Assembly (NCBI GenBank): GCA_018266755.1
Contig: JAFDZW010000005.1
Span: 1,687,963 to 1,751,962, forward strand
Length of the DNA stretch: 64,000 bases
Direction of reading: 5' to 3'
DNA from: Bacteroidota bacterium
GTDB taxonomy: Bacteria; Bacteroidota; Ignavibacteria; Palsa-1295
The position numbers and the translations under genes are program-made. A model generated the notes under the pieces. It did not search any database, was not told the DNA's origin, and saw only the letters and a program-made list of their open reading frames with translations. This document shows, one piece after another, positions 8,775-17,792 of this stretch (position 1 is its first letter; every line of letters starts with the position of its first letter).

Positions 8775-8791
8775 GGAAGTAGCAAGGCAAA

Positions 8792-9376
8792 TTAGAAGTG
8801 GTATTTCAGTGCGAGCCCGGTAGCATAGATCATCGCGCCACTCGGCAGGCCGTGGTCGGTCATGATGTAGGCGTTCGAAATGACATAGCTGAATCGCTCC
8901 ATCAATCCGATGGAGAACGACCGGCTCGTAAAGACGTCGAGCCCGACACGCACAAACGGCGCTGCGCCCAATCGCGTGTTGAGGTCTGCGCCGAAGCGGA
9001 TCTGCAACGGAACACCGGCAGCGGCAACAGCGTGAAGGCTTGACGTGAGCGCTTCGTGGTATTCTACCATCGGCGCGATCACAAGGGCGCTGCGATTGCC
9101 ACTCAAGAGCGTCGTGCTTGCGTAGCCCAACTGTTCAAAGCCGACGCGCATATGGTCGCTGAGCAGATAGCTAAATCCAAACCCACCTTCCCAGAGCCAG
9201 GTATTGTTGGGCCCAATCGCCGTCGAGCCGCTGAAGCTCACTTCGAACGGCAATACGCTCGTTTGCTCGGAGTCCGCAACAGACAAGTGTGTCTGGGCTG
9301 TGGAACTGGTGGAAGCAGTTAATACGAACAGTAGCATGAGAATGCTCATGCACTGACTAATTCGAGGGAATTGCAT
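8792..9376 (-). CDS. Small outer-membrane beta-barrel protein, hypothetical
   Basis: A 194-residue protein with a Sec signal peptide (hydrophobic stretch at residues 10-24, cleavage probably after SSTAQ). The mature part has alternating hydrophobic/polar strands, Gly- and aromatic-rich, and ends in LALKYHF, with a terminal aromatic residue as in outer-membrane barrels. About eight strands are likely. I do not recognise a specific family. It leads the two-gene operon with the DUF4097 lipoprotein, suggesting a shared envelope role. Confidence 0.65.
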   Translation of the reverse strand: MQFPRISQCMSILMLLFVLTASTSSTAQTHLSVADSEQTSVLPFEVSFSGSTAIGPNNTWLWEGGFGFSYLLSDHMRVGFEQLGYASTTLLSGNRSALVIAPMVEYHEALTSSLHAVAAAGVPLQIRFGADLNTRLGAAPFVRVGLDVFTSRSFSIGLMERFSYVISNAYIMTDHGLPSGAMIYATGLALKYHF

Positions 9377-9481
9377 GATTCAGTGAAGTTGTGATGACAA
9401 AAATATTGCATCCGGTGCGAGAATGCAAATGCTGATGGGCAAAAGTACGGAGACCGGCAGGAAGTGTTTCCGTAAAATACA

Positions 9482-9507
9482 AAAGCCGCACCTTTCGGCA
9501 CGGCTTT
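9482..9507 (-). terminator. Intrinsic terminator of the initiator tRNA gene
   Basis: On the minus strand this folds as AAAGCCGTGCC, a GAAA tetraloop, then GGTGCGGCTTT: an 11-bp stem including G-U pairs, followed by TGTATTTT. It starts 10 bases beyond the 3' end of the tRNA gene. Confidence 0.85.
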
Positions 9508-9516
9508 CATCGCTTG

Positions 9517-9589
9517 TAGCGGGGGTAGGACTTGAACCTACGGCCTTCGGGTTATGAGCCCGACGAGCTACCAACTGCTCCACCCCGCG
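9517..9589 (-). tRNA. Initiator tRNA-fMet (anticodon CAT)
   Basis: Read on the minus strand this forms a full cloverleaf of 73 nt. The acceptor begins CGCGGGG, the D arm is GAGC/GCTC with the A11:T24 pair typical of initiators, the anticodon loop is CTCATAA with CAT, and the anticodon stem carries the three consecutive G:C pairs (GGG/CCC) that mark fMet tRNA. The T arm is GTAGG-TTCAAGT-CCTAC. The 1:72 position is unpaired (C opposite U), consistent with an initiator. The terminal CCA is not encoded, so it must be added after transcription. Confidence 0.96.
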
Positions 9590-9703
9590 ATCCTATACTT
9601 GTTGGGGCACTGACAACGAGGGGTGCCCATGCATGGTTCCATGACCCAGTGTTCAAACGCATTCGCTCGGCGAGCCGTTATCTTCGAACAACGATCAGAT
9701 CAC

Positions 9704-9970
9704 ATGGCATCCAAACGCATCCGCAGACCACCCCTGACCGAGAAAACCATGCTCGGGCTTCTTGAGATCATCGCTTTCGTCCGCTCTGCAGAGCCGGCCG
9801 ACATTCTCGGTGACGATCCGCGGTCGTGGCGCGGGACCCCTCGCGCCGCGGAGCTCTCGGACCGTCAGCGGGCAATCGAAGCCGCGTGTAATTGGATCGA
9901 GAGTCTGCAAGAATATAGAGTGCGCAAAACGGCGAGCCGCGCAACCCGCCGTCCGCGCATCGACGAGTGA
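9704..9970 (+). CDS. Hypothetical small basic protein
   Basis: A possible 88-residue protein starting MASKRIRRPPLTEKTM. It contains a mixed helical segment (LGLLEIIAFVRS, RAIEAACNWIESLQ) and a basic tail ending RRPRIDE. I do not recognise a family. A longer reading from 9623 adds a segment overlapping the tRNA promoter side and is less likely. It lies in a 440-base gap between the tRNA and the TonB receptor gene, ending 59 bases before the receptor start. It could be real or a chance frame. Confidence 0.45.
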   Translation: MASKRIRRPPLTEKTMLGLLEIIAFVRSAEPADILGDDPRSWRGTPRAAELSDRQRAIEAACNWIESLQEYRVRKTASRATRRPRIDE

Positions 9971-10029
9971 CTGCGAATTGCATCCGCTTCCGAGCACAAT
10001 TCGTGTGCAGCAAGCGTTTTTTGCACTCT

Positions 10030-12282
10030 ATGCGTCCACAGTGTATCGTACCCGTTGTTCTCCTCTTGAATGTCATCGCGATTGCGTGGTGCGATCGTGC
10101 ATCTGCTCAGGCAGATACTACCCAGGTTCGCACATCCGTTCTTCGTGGAAGCGTTCGTGTTGCCAAGACACTTGCACCCGTCATCGGAGCACGGATCTCC
10201 GTGACCGGCACTACGCTCGGCGCCGTCGCGAAAGCAGACGGGTCGTACCGCATCAGTAATATACCGGTCGGACACTATATTCTGAAGGTCACTGCGCTCG
10301 GGTTCGACCCGGCAATAGTGGAGGCGGTGGTCGGGTCGGGTCACCAATCGGTAGTGGATATCGAAATGACCGAGTCTGCCATCAAGGGAGATACCATCAC
10401 CGTTCAAGGCTCGCGCGAGTTTCAGGCGATCAACTCCGCCGCAGTAGTGAGTGTCACCCCGTTCAGCATTCAGGATGTGAATCGTTACGCAGCGGCGTTC
10501 CAAGACCCATCGCGCATGGCGAACAACTTTGCGGGCGTACTTGGCCGTGGCACGACGAATAACTACATCGTCGTTCGCGGCGGTTCGCCGATGGAGCTAC
10601 TCTGGCGGCTCGATGGCATCGACATTCTCAACCCGAATCACCTCGGCAAGAACGGTTCGACCGGCGGACTGGTGAGCGCGATCAACTCCAACATGCTCGG
10701 CAACAGCGATTTTCTGACCGGTGCATTCCCTGCACAGTATGGGACGAAGATGTCCGCCGTGTTCGATCTGCGTACCCGTGACGGAAATACTGAGCGATAT
10801 GAAGGCCTTGCAGAGATCAGCTTCAACGGGCTCGAAGGGATGGCCGAAGGTCCGGTGCCGGGATTGAACGGCAGTTCGTTCGTGATCGGATATCGTCACT
10901 CAACGCTCGACGTCCTCCATCAACTCGGCATCCTCGACTACAACACACTGCCAAACTTCGACGACGCGATGGCAAAGGTGCGGTTGCGAGTGAGCGACAA
11001 CGATCTGATTAATCTCACCGGTTTGTGGGGCAAAGCATCGATCGACGCAAGAAACACATCCAACGAAGAGATCGGCAAAGGCTCGGGCGTGCTTGCCTAC
11101 GGACTCGACTGGCAACATCTGTTCTCTTCGTCGCTCGTCGCGCATCTTCTCGTGAATCACTCCGGCAATACATTCGATGAGGGCATTTCGGGAAGCACGG
11201 AATCTGTATCGATCGGGCTCAACACTGCTCGATTTACTCTGCTCTACCTGCCAACACCATCGTTCAATGTCGAATGCGGTGCAGCATACCAGCCGTTCAT
11301 GACAACGATTCCGAGTCTCAGCTACCCATATAACGGCGACACGACGATCAACACGACATTCGCCCAGGGGTACGTCACGGCAAGCTGGCATCCGATCGCG
11401 CCGATCGCGCTGAACGCAGGGATGTTCTGGCAGTACATCGACTACGACACGAGTTCATCGTTCGAGCCACGCGCTTCGATCTCGTGGTCACCATCCGAAG
11501 AGCACTCGTTCGCACTTGCGTATGGTATCCATCGCCAACCCCAGCCGCTGCAATTCACACAAGCAGAGCACATCGTTGCGGGTTATACATTTCGTCCGGA
11601 ATCGGATCTACTGTTCAAGGCCGAAGCGTATGTCAAGAACTACTCGCACGTTCCGGTGCATGCTTCGGTGCTCGACGACTACTCATTTCTCAACGAAGGG
11701 TTTGCATCGCGCATCGATTACACCGACCTAATGAGCACCGGCACCGGCAAGACCTACGGAGCTGAGTTCACGTTCATGAAGCACTATAACGACGGCTACT
11801 ATATCACAGCCACTGCGTCGTACGTACGGCAACAGTTCAGAGGATCGGATGGCATTCTACACTGGGGCGCATTCGATAATCGCTATATCATGAACCTCGT
11901 CGGAGGATACGATTTTCATCTCGGTGCCTCGACGACGCTCACGCTAAGCGAGAAATTCACTGTCGCCGGAGGCGGTGCATACACGCCGTTCGTGATGGAT
12001 CCGAACGATAGCGCACGGTTTGGCATGCTCGATGAAGCACATGCGTATTCGCTCCACAATCCGGCGTACGTTCGGTTGGATGTCAATGCCGAGTTTCACT
12101 TCAACTGGGCGGCATCGTCACTGACGATCTATGCCTCGGTTCTGAATGCGCTGAATATCAATAACGTGATGTATCGATACTTCAAGACCACCTATGACGA
12201 GCTCGGGAATCGTCATGGCGAGGAGGTATATGACTACGATCTGCCGATCGTCCCGGTCGTCGGCCTTCGGTACGAATTTTAG
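10030..12282 (+). CDS. TonB-dependent receptor with carboxypeptidase-like regulatory domain
   Basis: The 750-residue product has a signal peptide (MRPQCIVPVVLLLNVIAIA..., cleavage near RASAQ), then a carboxypeptidase-regulatory-like/CarbopepD domain (VIGARISVTGTTLGAVAKADGSY, about residues 35-110), a plug domain (NNYIVVRGGSPMELLWRLDG, about 175-260) and a C-terminal 22-strand-type barrel ending in GLRYEF. Such receptors take up large or scarce substrates across the outer membrane using TonB energy. Ligand is not predictable; no SusD partner is next to it, so a glycan-uptake pair is not indicated. The frame is open upstream to a GTG at 9967, but the ATG at 10030 puts the signal peptide at the N terminus and is preferred. 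Confidence 0.9.
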   Translation: MRPQCIVPVVLLLNVIAIAWCDRASAQADTTQVRTSVLRGSVRVAKTLAPVIGARISVTGTTLGAVAKADGSYRISNIPVGHYILKVTALGFDPAIVEAVVGSGHQSVVDIEMTESAIKGDTITVQGSREFQAINSAAVVSVTPFSIQDVNRYAAAFQDPSRMANNFAGVLGRGTTNNYIVVRGGSPMELLWRLDGIDILNPNHLGKNGSTGGLVSAINSNMLGNSDFLTGAFPAQYGTKMSAVFDLRTRDGNTERYEGLAEISFNGLEGMAEGPVPGLNGSSFVIGYRHSTLDVLHQLGILDYNTLPNFDDAMAKVRLRVSDNDLINLTGLWGKASIDARNTSNEEIGKGSGVLAYGLDWQHLFSSSLVAHLLVNHSGNTFDEGISGSTESVSIGLNTARFTLLYLPTPSFNVECGAAYQPFMTTIPSLSYPYNGDTTINTTFAQGYVTASWHPIAPIALNAGMFWQYIDYDTSSSFEPRASISWSPSEEHSFALAYGIHRQPQPLQFTQAEHIVAGYTFRPESDLLFKAEAYVKNYSHVPVHASVLDDYSFLNEGFASRIDYTDLMSTGTGKTYGAEFTFMKHYNDGYYITATASYVRQQFRGSDGILHWGAFDNRYIMNLVGGYDFHLGASTTLTLSEKFTVAGGGAYTPFVMDPNDSARFGMLDEAHAYSLHNPAYVRLDVNAEFHFNWAASSLTIYASVLNALNINNVMYRYFKTTYDELGNRHGEEVYDYDLPIVPVVGLRYEF

Positions 12283-12295
12283 GACCAAAAACAGA

Positions 12296-12317
12296 ACCGG
12301 GCGCTTTAGCGCCCGGT
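12296..12317 (-). terminator. Hairpin terminator between convergent genes
   Basis: A perfect 9-bp stem, ACCGGGCGC / GCGCCCGGT with a TTTA loop, 13 bases after the receptor stop and 13 bases from the FKBP stop. On the minus strand it is followed by TCTGTTTTTGG, so it best serves the FKBP-rsgA side but may act in both directions. Confidence 0.8.
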
Positions 12318-12330
12318 CATACTCACAACG

Positions 12331-12879
12331 TTACTGTCCTTCTACGCCGAGCAGTTCGACATCGAAGATGAGTGTCGAGTTCGGCGGGATATCCGCGCCC
12401 ATGCCTTGCTCGCCGTATCCAAGGTTCGACGGCACGATCAGGCGACGCTTACCGCCGACCTTCATCGACAGCATACCCTCATCCCATCCTTTGATCACGC
12501 GACCGACGCCGATCGCAGTCTTGAACGGCTCTTTGTGCTTGGCCGACGGTCCGGTATTCGCATCGAAGATCTTGCCGTCGGTCAATTGACCGATGTAATT
12601 GACAGTGATCGTCTGGCCGACCTTTGGCTGCGCGCCCGTGCCGACCTTCTTGTCGATGTACATCAAGCCGCTCGGCGTGATGGTTGTGTCGCCGTGCTTG
12701 ACGTCTTCTTTCGGCGCTGCTGCGGCAGCCGCAGCAGCCTGCTGTGCGGCTTGTTCCATGATCTTCGGATCGCCCGTGATCGGTGCGATGGTGGACGGGC
12801 CCTTTCCGATGTTCGGGTCGGATTTTTCACAACCGACCATCAACGTCAGAGCCATCAAAGCGAGTGTTAGGTTCTTCAT
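12331..12879 (-). CDS. FKBP-type peptidyl-prolyl cis-trans isomerase lipoprotein
   Basis: A 182-residue lipoprotein ([17 protein letters not shown], Cys17) with a low-complexity Ala-rich linker near residues 42-55 and one FKBP domain from about residue 65. Core motifs include [50 protein letters not shown] and LIFDVELL, covering the canonical FKBP active-site aromatic and Asp residues. It should speed proline isomerisation in envelope proteins as a membrane-anchored folding factor. It follows rsgA by 24 bases and shares the terminator at 12296-12317. Confidence 0.94.
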   Translation of the reverse strand: MKNLTLALMALTLMVGCEKSDPNIGKGPSTIAPITGDPKIMEQAAQQAAAAAAAAPKEDVKHGDTTITPSGLMYIDKKVGTGAQPKVGQTITVNYIGQLTDGKIFDANTGPSAKHKEPFKTAIGVGRVIKGWDEGMLSMKVGGKRRLIVPSNLGYGEQGMGADIPPNSTLIFDVELLGVEGQ

Positions 12880-12903
12880 AAAATTGGGTCTAAAATCGAA
12901 GGA

Positions 12904-13998
12904 TTACATACCGCCAACCCGGGCTTTCCGTTCCCGTTCGGCATCTTCCCATAATGCAGCGTAGCTGTTCATCCGCCACTCGGGGATCAGGCCTTCGTCT
13001 ACTGCTTCGCTCACTGCACAACCTGGTTCGTGAATATGCATGCAGTTAGTCATCTTGCATTTATCGGCAAACGCAGCGAACTCGACAAAGTGAAAGCGAA
13101 TGCTGTCCGGTTCAAGCTCGAAATGGAAGAACTCCTTCACCCCCGGCGTATCGACGATATATGTATGTTCTTCGGGCAGCGGGATCATCGTCGCATTGGT
13201 AGTCGTATGGACACCACGAGCTGCTTTCTTCATAAGGCGGCGCGTCCGTGCAATCTCGGTACCGACGAGTGCATTGACAAGCGACGACTTTCCAACGCCT
13301 GACTTTCCGGCGAATACGACCGTCTTCCCCGAGATTGCGGTGCGCAGTCTTTCAACTCCGTCGAGTGTCGTTGCCGAAGTCAGAACATGGTCATATCCAA
13401 GGATCTTGTAGTACTCGAGGCACATCTCTACAAACTCACCGCGTTCGGGATCCATCTCGTCGGCTTTGTTGACGACGAGCAACACACCGAGTTCTCCTTC
13501 GAGCGCTGCAACTATATAGCGATCTATAATACCGGGTCGAAACGGAGGGTCGCTGGCGCTCGAGACTACAGCAACCAGATCGATATTTGCAGCAATCACC
13601 TGCTCGAAACTGTCGCGACGCTTATGCGCACGACGCGAGAGTTTCGTTCTTCTCGGCAGCACCTCGCGAATCACCAACACATCGGAGCCGTCGTCTTCGA
13701 TCAGGACAGCATCGCCGACCGCAACGAGCGATGCGTTCGGATTTCCGGAAACCGTCCCCTTGATCGAACGGACACGAACCTGCACACCGTCTTCACGCTC
13801 GGCAATAAAATACGCGCCTTCGGTCCGTAATATCTTTGCGTGAGCAAACAGTTCGCTCGAAGCGGGAGCAACTTCTTTTACGACGTGCCTCTCGCGATGA
13901 CGCATCTCTTTCTTGCGCTCTCGGTCGGAGTGCGCACGGCGAATACGCTGGCTTCCGGGCCGCTCGTCTTCCTCGAGTTCGGGTCTTGGTACTGGCAT
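12904..13998 (-). CDS. rsgA: Ribosome small subunit-dependent GTPase A
   Basis: The 364-residue protein is a circularly permuted GTPase that checks late 30S subunit maturation. An N-terminal basic tail and OB fold (about 50-115) are followed by the permuted G motifs: NKAD (177-180, G4), the P-loop GKSGVGKSS (231-239, G1) and DTPG (283-286, G3), then the zinc-binding knuckle Cys314, Cys319, His321, Cys327. All catalytic elements are present. The ATG at 13998 is chosen; an upstream start at 14043 would add 15 residues of no family resemblance. It leads a two-gene unit with the FKBP lipoprotein. Confidence 0.95.
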   Translation of the reverse strand: MPVPRPELEEDERPGSQRIRRAHSDRERKKEMRHRERHVVKEVAPASSELFAHAKILRTEGAYFIAEREDGVQVRVRSIKGTVSGNPNASLVAVGDAVLIEDDGSDVLVIREVLPRRTKLSRRAHKRRDSFEQVIAANIDLVAVVSSASDPPFRPGIIDRYIVAALEGELGVLLVVNKADEMDPERGEFVEMCLEYYKILGYDHVLTSATTLDGVERLRTAISGKTVVFAGKSGVGKSSLVNALVGTEIARTRRLMKKAARGVHTTTNATMIPLPEEHTYIVDTPGVKEFFHFELEPDSIRFHFVEFAAFADKCKMTNCMHIHEPGCAVSEAVDEGLIPEWRMNSYAALWEDAERERKARVGGM

Positions 13999-14075
13999 GC
14001 GATATGAATAACGACAATGAGGCCCCCATCGTGCGGGGTTCATTTACTCGGCGTCGTGTTCAGTACCACACGCAA

Positions 14076-14102
14076 AAGGGCGAGGTTACTTACCCCGCCC
14101 TT
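14076..14102 (-). terminator. Intrinsic terminator after the DUF4331 gene
   Basis: The arms AAGGGCG and CGCCCTT enclose a further GGT/ACC pairing. On the minus strand the hairpin is followed by TTTGCG. It lies 21 bases beyond the stop of the DUF4331 gene and separates it from rsgA. Confidence 0.75.
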
Positions 14103-14123
14103 CACATTATGTGTACTCTACCC

Positions 14124-16163
14124 TCAACGTGTAAGGATCACCTTCAGCGTCTGTTCGCGATTCCCATCGACAACGAGGCCGACGTAATACGTCCCTGCCG
14201 AAAGCTCCGGCTTGGGCGACCACTGGATCGCATAATCACCGCCGCCTTGATAACCCGAGCGTATCGTCTCGACCGTCGTACCCCGGCCATCGAAGACAAC
14301 GATCTCTACGTTGCCGCCATTCGTTACGTGGTACTTCAGCATCGTACTTGCCGAAACGGGATTCGGATAATTTGGCACCGTAAAGAAGTTGTTCGGAGCA
14401 TGAATGCCGATGGTCGTCGGGACATCCTTCCCTTTTACACTCGACGTCCGCAGGCCGTCGCTTCCACGGTGAGGCGCGGCGACGAACGGGAAGCCGGATT
14501 GGAATTCGACGTCGTTCTTGCTCACGCCGGCATTCCACTGGAGCTTTGCAAGCAGCTCGGGCGTCACCGGACTCGGACTCGTACCCGGCTGGTAGTCATC
14601 GGTCCAGAGACCGATCGCATTGAGTACAAGACCACCGACGGCCTGCATCTCGATTCGAGTGACGTCGTCTTCCAGACGACGCCCGTTCGGGAAGCCATCC
14701 ATGTTCGGAATCGCTTGCAGCGTCGCGTCCGAATTGAATCGCGAATCGGTCAAGCCAAGTACTGCCGCAGCGATCAATCCTTCGGAGCTGAAATCAGGGC
14801 TATTTCGTGGTGTCACCGGCACAGCCATGTTCAGACGAAGCATATCCCCGAGTGTCGGCAGAAAGTTATTGATAAACGGTTTTCCCGCTGCAAGCGGATT
14901 GCCGTTCTTTCCGGTAGCAAGCTGATACGGTTTCAGATTCGGCGCGCCGGTATAGAAGATCGGCAGAATATCTACCGATCGCGGATTACCCTTCTGCAGG
15001 AGTATCTTGCCGAACAGGCTCGAATCGAGTGCAGTACCTGCCCCGCCGTTCGTCGCAAGCAACGGATAGAGACCGTCTTTTCCATTGCGAAAATCGAACG
15101 CCCCGAGCGATGCGCTATCGACGCGCAGATCGAGAAGCGTCCCGACGGCGGCTGCATACGGACCGTTGCCCGTATAGAGCGTTAACTCCGGATTTGCAAA
15201 GTAACCCGCGAATTGCACATCGTTGCCACCGTATGGCGTGAGCGCATTCCATTTATCCTTCTCGCCGACCGGAATGATTGCTTCGTTGGTCAGTGGCATT
15301 CCGAGACGCGAGACCTGCACAAAATCGCTCGAGTACGTCGGCTTACTACCATCCGACGACAGCGTTGTCACCTTCGGGCGCGATGCAGATGCCCAAACAC
15401 CGATCACAAAATCCGGATCGAGGATATTCACTGCCTGATCGACCGACTTATGATCTTTCTGTAGTGACGCGATCGGAATTTTCAGCGCAATCGTATGGCA
15501 GTTGAATCCTGCGAGCGCATCGACTTTCCCATCCTTACGGAAATTCCCAAGATCGAAAATGCCCGCGAGATCGACGAAGAACGGATCGTCAACCGGGCCG
15601 CAGAATACGGTCTCTCCAGACGATGCGGTCGCGATCGCGCTCTGCATGATCGATTGGTATGACTGTCCGAGTCCAACGCCCGGCGCATCGATCGAGCGAG
15701 GCCCGATGTTGTTCGGCGGGACGATACCGTTTGCGATAACCGTCATCCATGTCGCGCCGCCATCGGTGCTTTTCTGGCAGGTGTAGGTCGTCTTCAGGTT
15801 CTGTTTGCCAAGTCGAATATTGAAGAACGTGCTCGGATCTTCGTTCGTCTGGGTGAACATGAACCGGTACGTGATATTATCGCCGGTGGCCGAGGCATTG
15901 TTGACGATATGAATCTCATAGCGAATATTCTCTCCGAACGTGAAGTAGTTCGGTCCGCCTTCCGGCAGTTCGAAGGGAATGTAGTTCGCAATGATCGTAA
16001 TCGTCGACGGATCGTCCGGCGAGCGAAATGCGTAGAGATCGGTATTATCCGCAAGCGGATCGTTACTGATCAGCGGAGCCTCTCGGTGGCTCGATGCCAA
16101 TGCCGTACTTGCTGCAATCAGTATCGCAAGCAATGCGGCAACGAATGTGTAACGGTTTTTCAT
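14124..16163 (-). CDS. DUF4331 domain protein with T9SS type A sorting domain
   Basis: A 679-residue secreted protein. The signal peptide MKNRYTFVAALLAILIAAS... is followed directly by the DUF4331 start SSHREAPLISNDPLADNTD, and the domain covers most of the chain. After about residue 590 comes a T9SS type A sorting domain (NYPNPVSASTML ... LSAGTYYVGLVVDG ... LKVILTR), so the protein is probably exported by the type IX system and displayed on the surface. DUF4331 function is unknown; these genes are often near ECF sigma factors. Here it lies 235 bases downstream of a cupin anti-sigma factor and its ECF sigma factor on the same strand. An upstream frame start at 16208 is less likely because it buries the signal peptide. 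Confidence 0.88.
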   Translation of the reverse strand: MKNRYTFVAALLAILIAASTALASSHREAPLISNDPLADNTDLYAFRSPDDPSTITIIANYIPFELPEGGPNYFTFGENIRYEIHIVNNASATGDNITYRFMFTQTNEDPSTFFNIRLGKQNLKTTYTCQKSTDGGATWMTVIANGIVPPNNIGPRSIDAPGVGLGQSYQSIMQSAIATASSGETVFCGPVDDPFFVDLAGIFDLGNFRKDGKVDALAGFNCHTIALKIPIASLQKDHKSVDQAVNILDPDFVIGVWASASRPKVTTLSSDGSKPTYSSDFVQVSRLGMPLTNEAIIPVGEKDKWNALTPYGGNDVQFAGYFANPELTLYTGNGPYAAAVGTLLDLRVDSASLGAFDFRNGKDGLYPLLATNGGAGTALDSSLFGKILLQKGNPRSVDILPIFYTGAPNLKPYQLATGKNGNPLAAGKPFINNFLPTLGDMLRLNMAVPVTPRNSPDFSSEGLIAAAVLGLTDSRFNSDATLQAIPNMDGFPNGRRLEDDVTRIEMQAVGGLVLNAIGLWTDDYQPGTSPSPVTPELLAKLQWNAGVSKNDVEFQSGFPFVAAPHRGSDGLRTSSVKGKDVPTTIGIHAPNNFFTVPNYPNPVSASTMLKYHVTNGGNVEIVVFDGRGTTVETIRSGYQGGGDYAIQWSPKPELSAGTYYVGLVVDGNREQTLKVILTR

Positions 16164-16347
16164 CGTACTCAAGTAATTGTGTTGAATTGATCGTCTTGTT
16201 GTGGGCATTGGTTGTATCTGCTATACAGGCGATCGCAGGCGTTGGATGTTCTCCGAGGTCGAGAATCATATCATTCGACCGATCATCACAATTACCAAAG
16301 GTAAAAAGTCGAAGGCAGCGCCGCACTGAGCAACGGCTACTTACACA

Positions 16348-16372
16348 GAAGGCGACCATCGAGGCCGCCTTC
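16348..16372 (-). terminator. Possible terminator after the anti-sigma gene
   Basis: A 7-bp stem GAAGGCG / CGCCTTC with extra inner pairing sits 26 bases past the anti-sigma stop codon on the minus strand. There is no clear T-run after it, so termination is uncertain. The remaining 164-16398 spacer toward the DUF4331 gene shows no other feature I can support. Confidence 0.45.
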
Positions 16373-16398
16373 ACTCTGACACTTCTATCAATACAGTA

Positions 16399-17025
16399 TT
16401 ACGATTTCGATCCGTCGCGATCCGTCTTCGGCATGATCTCATACGGCACCGGGATCTTCAATAATAGTTCGCAGCCGCCTTCGCTATGAAGCGGATACGG
16501 CTCTTCACCGGCAAGACCCGCGACAAAGTCGCCGGCGTGCATGTGCACGTTATCGGCCCAAAAATCTCCGGAAAGTACCAGACACTCTTCGGTCGCAACC
16601 CGCACGTGCGGAGGAAATGTCGCGCCCGGCGCAAAGCGAGCTTTCATCATTGCGCGACCGTCTTCGTCGACATATATGATTTGAATCTCGATCCCCGGAA
16701 CGATCGTCTGGATCCATTCGGCATCGGCGGCATTAAGATGATACTCGTCAACGAGATACTTCGCACGATCGGAGATCGCATCCGACACGTGTTCGAGAAT
16801 CATACTCCGAATTCGTTTGCGAGGTGCCGGTGCATGCTTGCCAAGAGTGTCGAACAGGCCGGTGAGCGCTTCGGAACCGGCCGCGAGTTCGGCAGCCAGA
16901 GCCGGATCGGAAGATACCTGACGTTCGAACGACACCTCTTCATCCGGCGTCATTTCGCCGGCGAGGTAGCGCTGCACAAGCGCATCGCGATGATATAGTT
17001 CGTCGTTCGTTGCCATCGTTACCAT
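16399..17025 (-). CDS. Anti-sigma factor with ChrR-like cupin domain
   Basis: The 208-residue protein pairs a helical N-terminal anti-sigma-like segment (about 15-60, LVQRYLAGEMTPDEEVSFE) with a C-terminal ChrR-type cupin (about 105-195; PGATFPPHVRVATEE, LSGDFW, LHSEGGCELLL). It would hold the adjacent ECF sigma factor inactive until a signal such as singlet oxygen or peroxide acts on the cupin. The canonical ChrR HxxxCxxC zinc motif is absent from the N terminus, and in the cupin the usual HxH pair reads His140-x-Arg142, with Glu146/147 and His180 kept. Metal binding may therefore differ. It lies 69 bases downstream of the sigma gene. An in-frame start at 17016 is also possible. Confidence 0.85.
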   Translation of the reverse strand: MVTMATNDELYHRDALVQRYLAGEMTPDEEVSFERQVSSDPALAAELAAGSEALTGLFDTLGKHAPAPRKRIRSMILEHVSDAISDRAKYLVDEYHLNAADAEWIQTIVPGIEIQIIYVDEDGRAMMKARFAPGATFPPHVRVATEECLVLSGDFWADNVHMHAGDFVAGLAGEEPYPLHSEGGCELLLKIPVPYEIMPKTDRDGSKS

Positions 17026-17094
17026 TCCTTCGTCACTTCATTCCCATACAACACATACAAGAATCGCATCCGAACGGATGTTGGATTATGTAGA

Positions 17095-17673
17095 CTATTC
17101 TCTGATGAACGCGAGCGATTCGCGAAGGGCCAGTAAGCCGTTCCGAATCCGTGTCTTTACCGTCCCGAGCGGCATACCGAGCATCTCTGCAATTTCCGAG
17201 TGCGAGTAGCCTTGCAGAAACGCCAAATCCAACAGCGACGATTGCTCCTTCGGGAGCTTCGCCATCGCGTTTGAAAGCAACGCACGCTCTTCGCCGGCGG
17301 TAGTTTCCTCGAAGAGATCGGAAGACCGCAATTCGGGTGCCACTAACTCGGAATCCGCCTCCGGCAGCGCAATTTCGGATTGCTTCATGCGGCTGCGCTT
17401 TGAGCGAATCAGGTTGATCGCCCGATTGTGGGCAATTCGGACCAACCATGCTTTCGGGACTCCGAGCTCGGGTTTATATGATGATGCCTTCCGCCAAACT
17501 TGCACAAATACTTCCTGCAAAATGTCTTCCGCATCGTCGGTATCGCGAAGCATCCGCAGTAACGCACCATAGACCATCCGCGAATAGCGGTCGTAGAACT
17601 CGGCAAGCGCCGCGCTGTCTTCAGCGGCGATGGCGGCGAGCAGTTCTTGATCGGTCTTCCACATCAATTGCAA
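17095..17673 (-). CDS. ECF RNA polymerase sigma factor
   Basis: A 192-residue ECF sigma factor. Region 2 is clear (MLRDTDDAEDILQEVFVQVW, about 40-62) and region 4 carries the helix-turn-helix (GYSHSEIAEMLGMPLGTVKT, about 152-172). The layout resembles the SigK/RpoE groups that pair with ChrR-type anti-sigma factors. It is followed by such a factor and then by DUF4331, and is divergent from the carotenoid operon with only about 119 bases between the two starts. Co-control of pigment genes is a reasonable inference, as in other bacteria where ECF/ChrR pairs respond to photooxidative stress. The start could be the first Met or the Met at codon 4. Confidence 0.93.
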   Translation of the reverse strand: MQLMWKTDQELLAAIAAEDSAALAEFYDRYSRMVYGALLRMLRDTDDAEDILQEVFVQVWRKASSYKPELGVPKAWLVRIAHNRAINLIRSKRSRMKQSEIALPEADSELVAPELRSSDLFEETTAGEERALLSNAMAKLPKEQSSLLDLAFLQGYSHSEIAEMLGMPLGTVKTRIRNGLLALRESLAFIRE

Positions 17674-17792
17674 AGATACGGCGAATGCCCGGTGGGGTTA
17701 CCCGGCAGCGGGGAGAACCGCAATCAATCCGAACGCCGGGCTGCCGACGTATTTCCGAGAAACAGTTATATACAGATATGCATGAGGGTGGC

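Noticed and set aside
13836-15185. 449-codon plus-strand ORF across the rsgA/DUF4331 region
   Set aside because: It overlaps two clear genes and their terminator on the other strand and is Arg/His-rich without motifs, as expected for a shadow frame.
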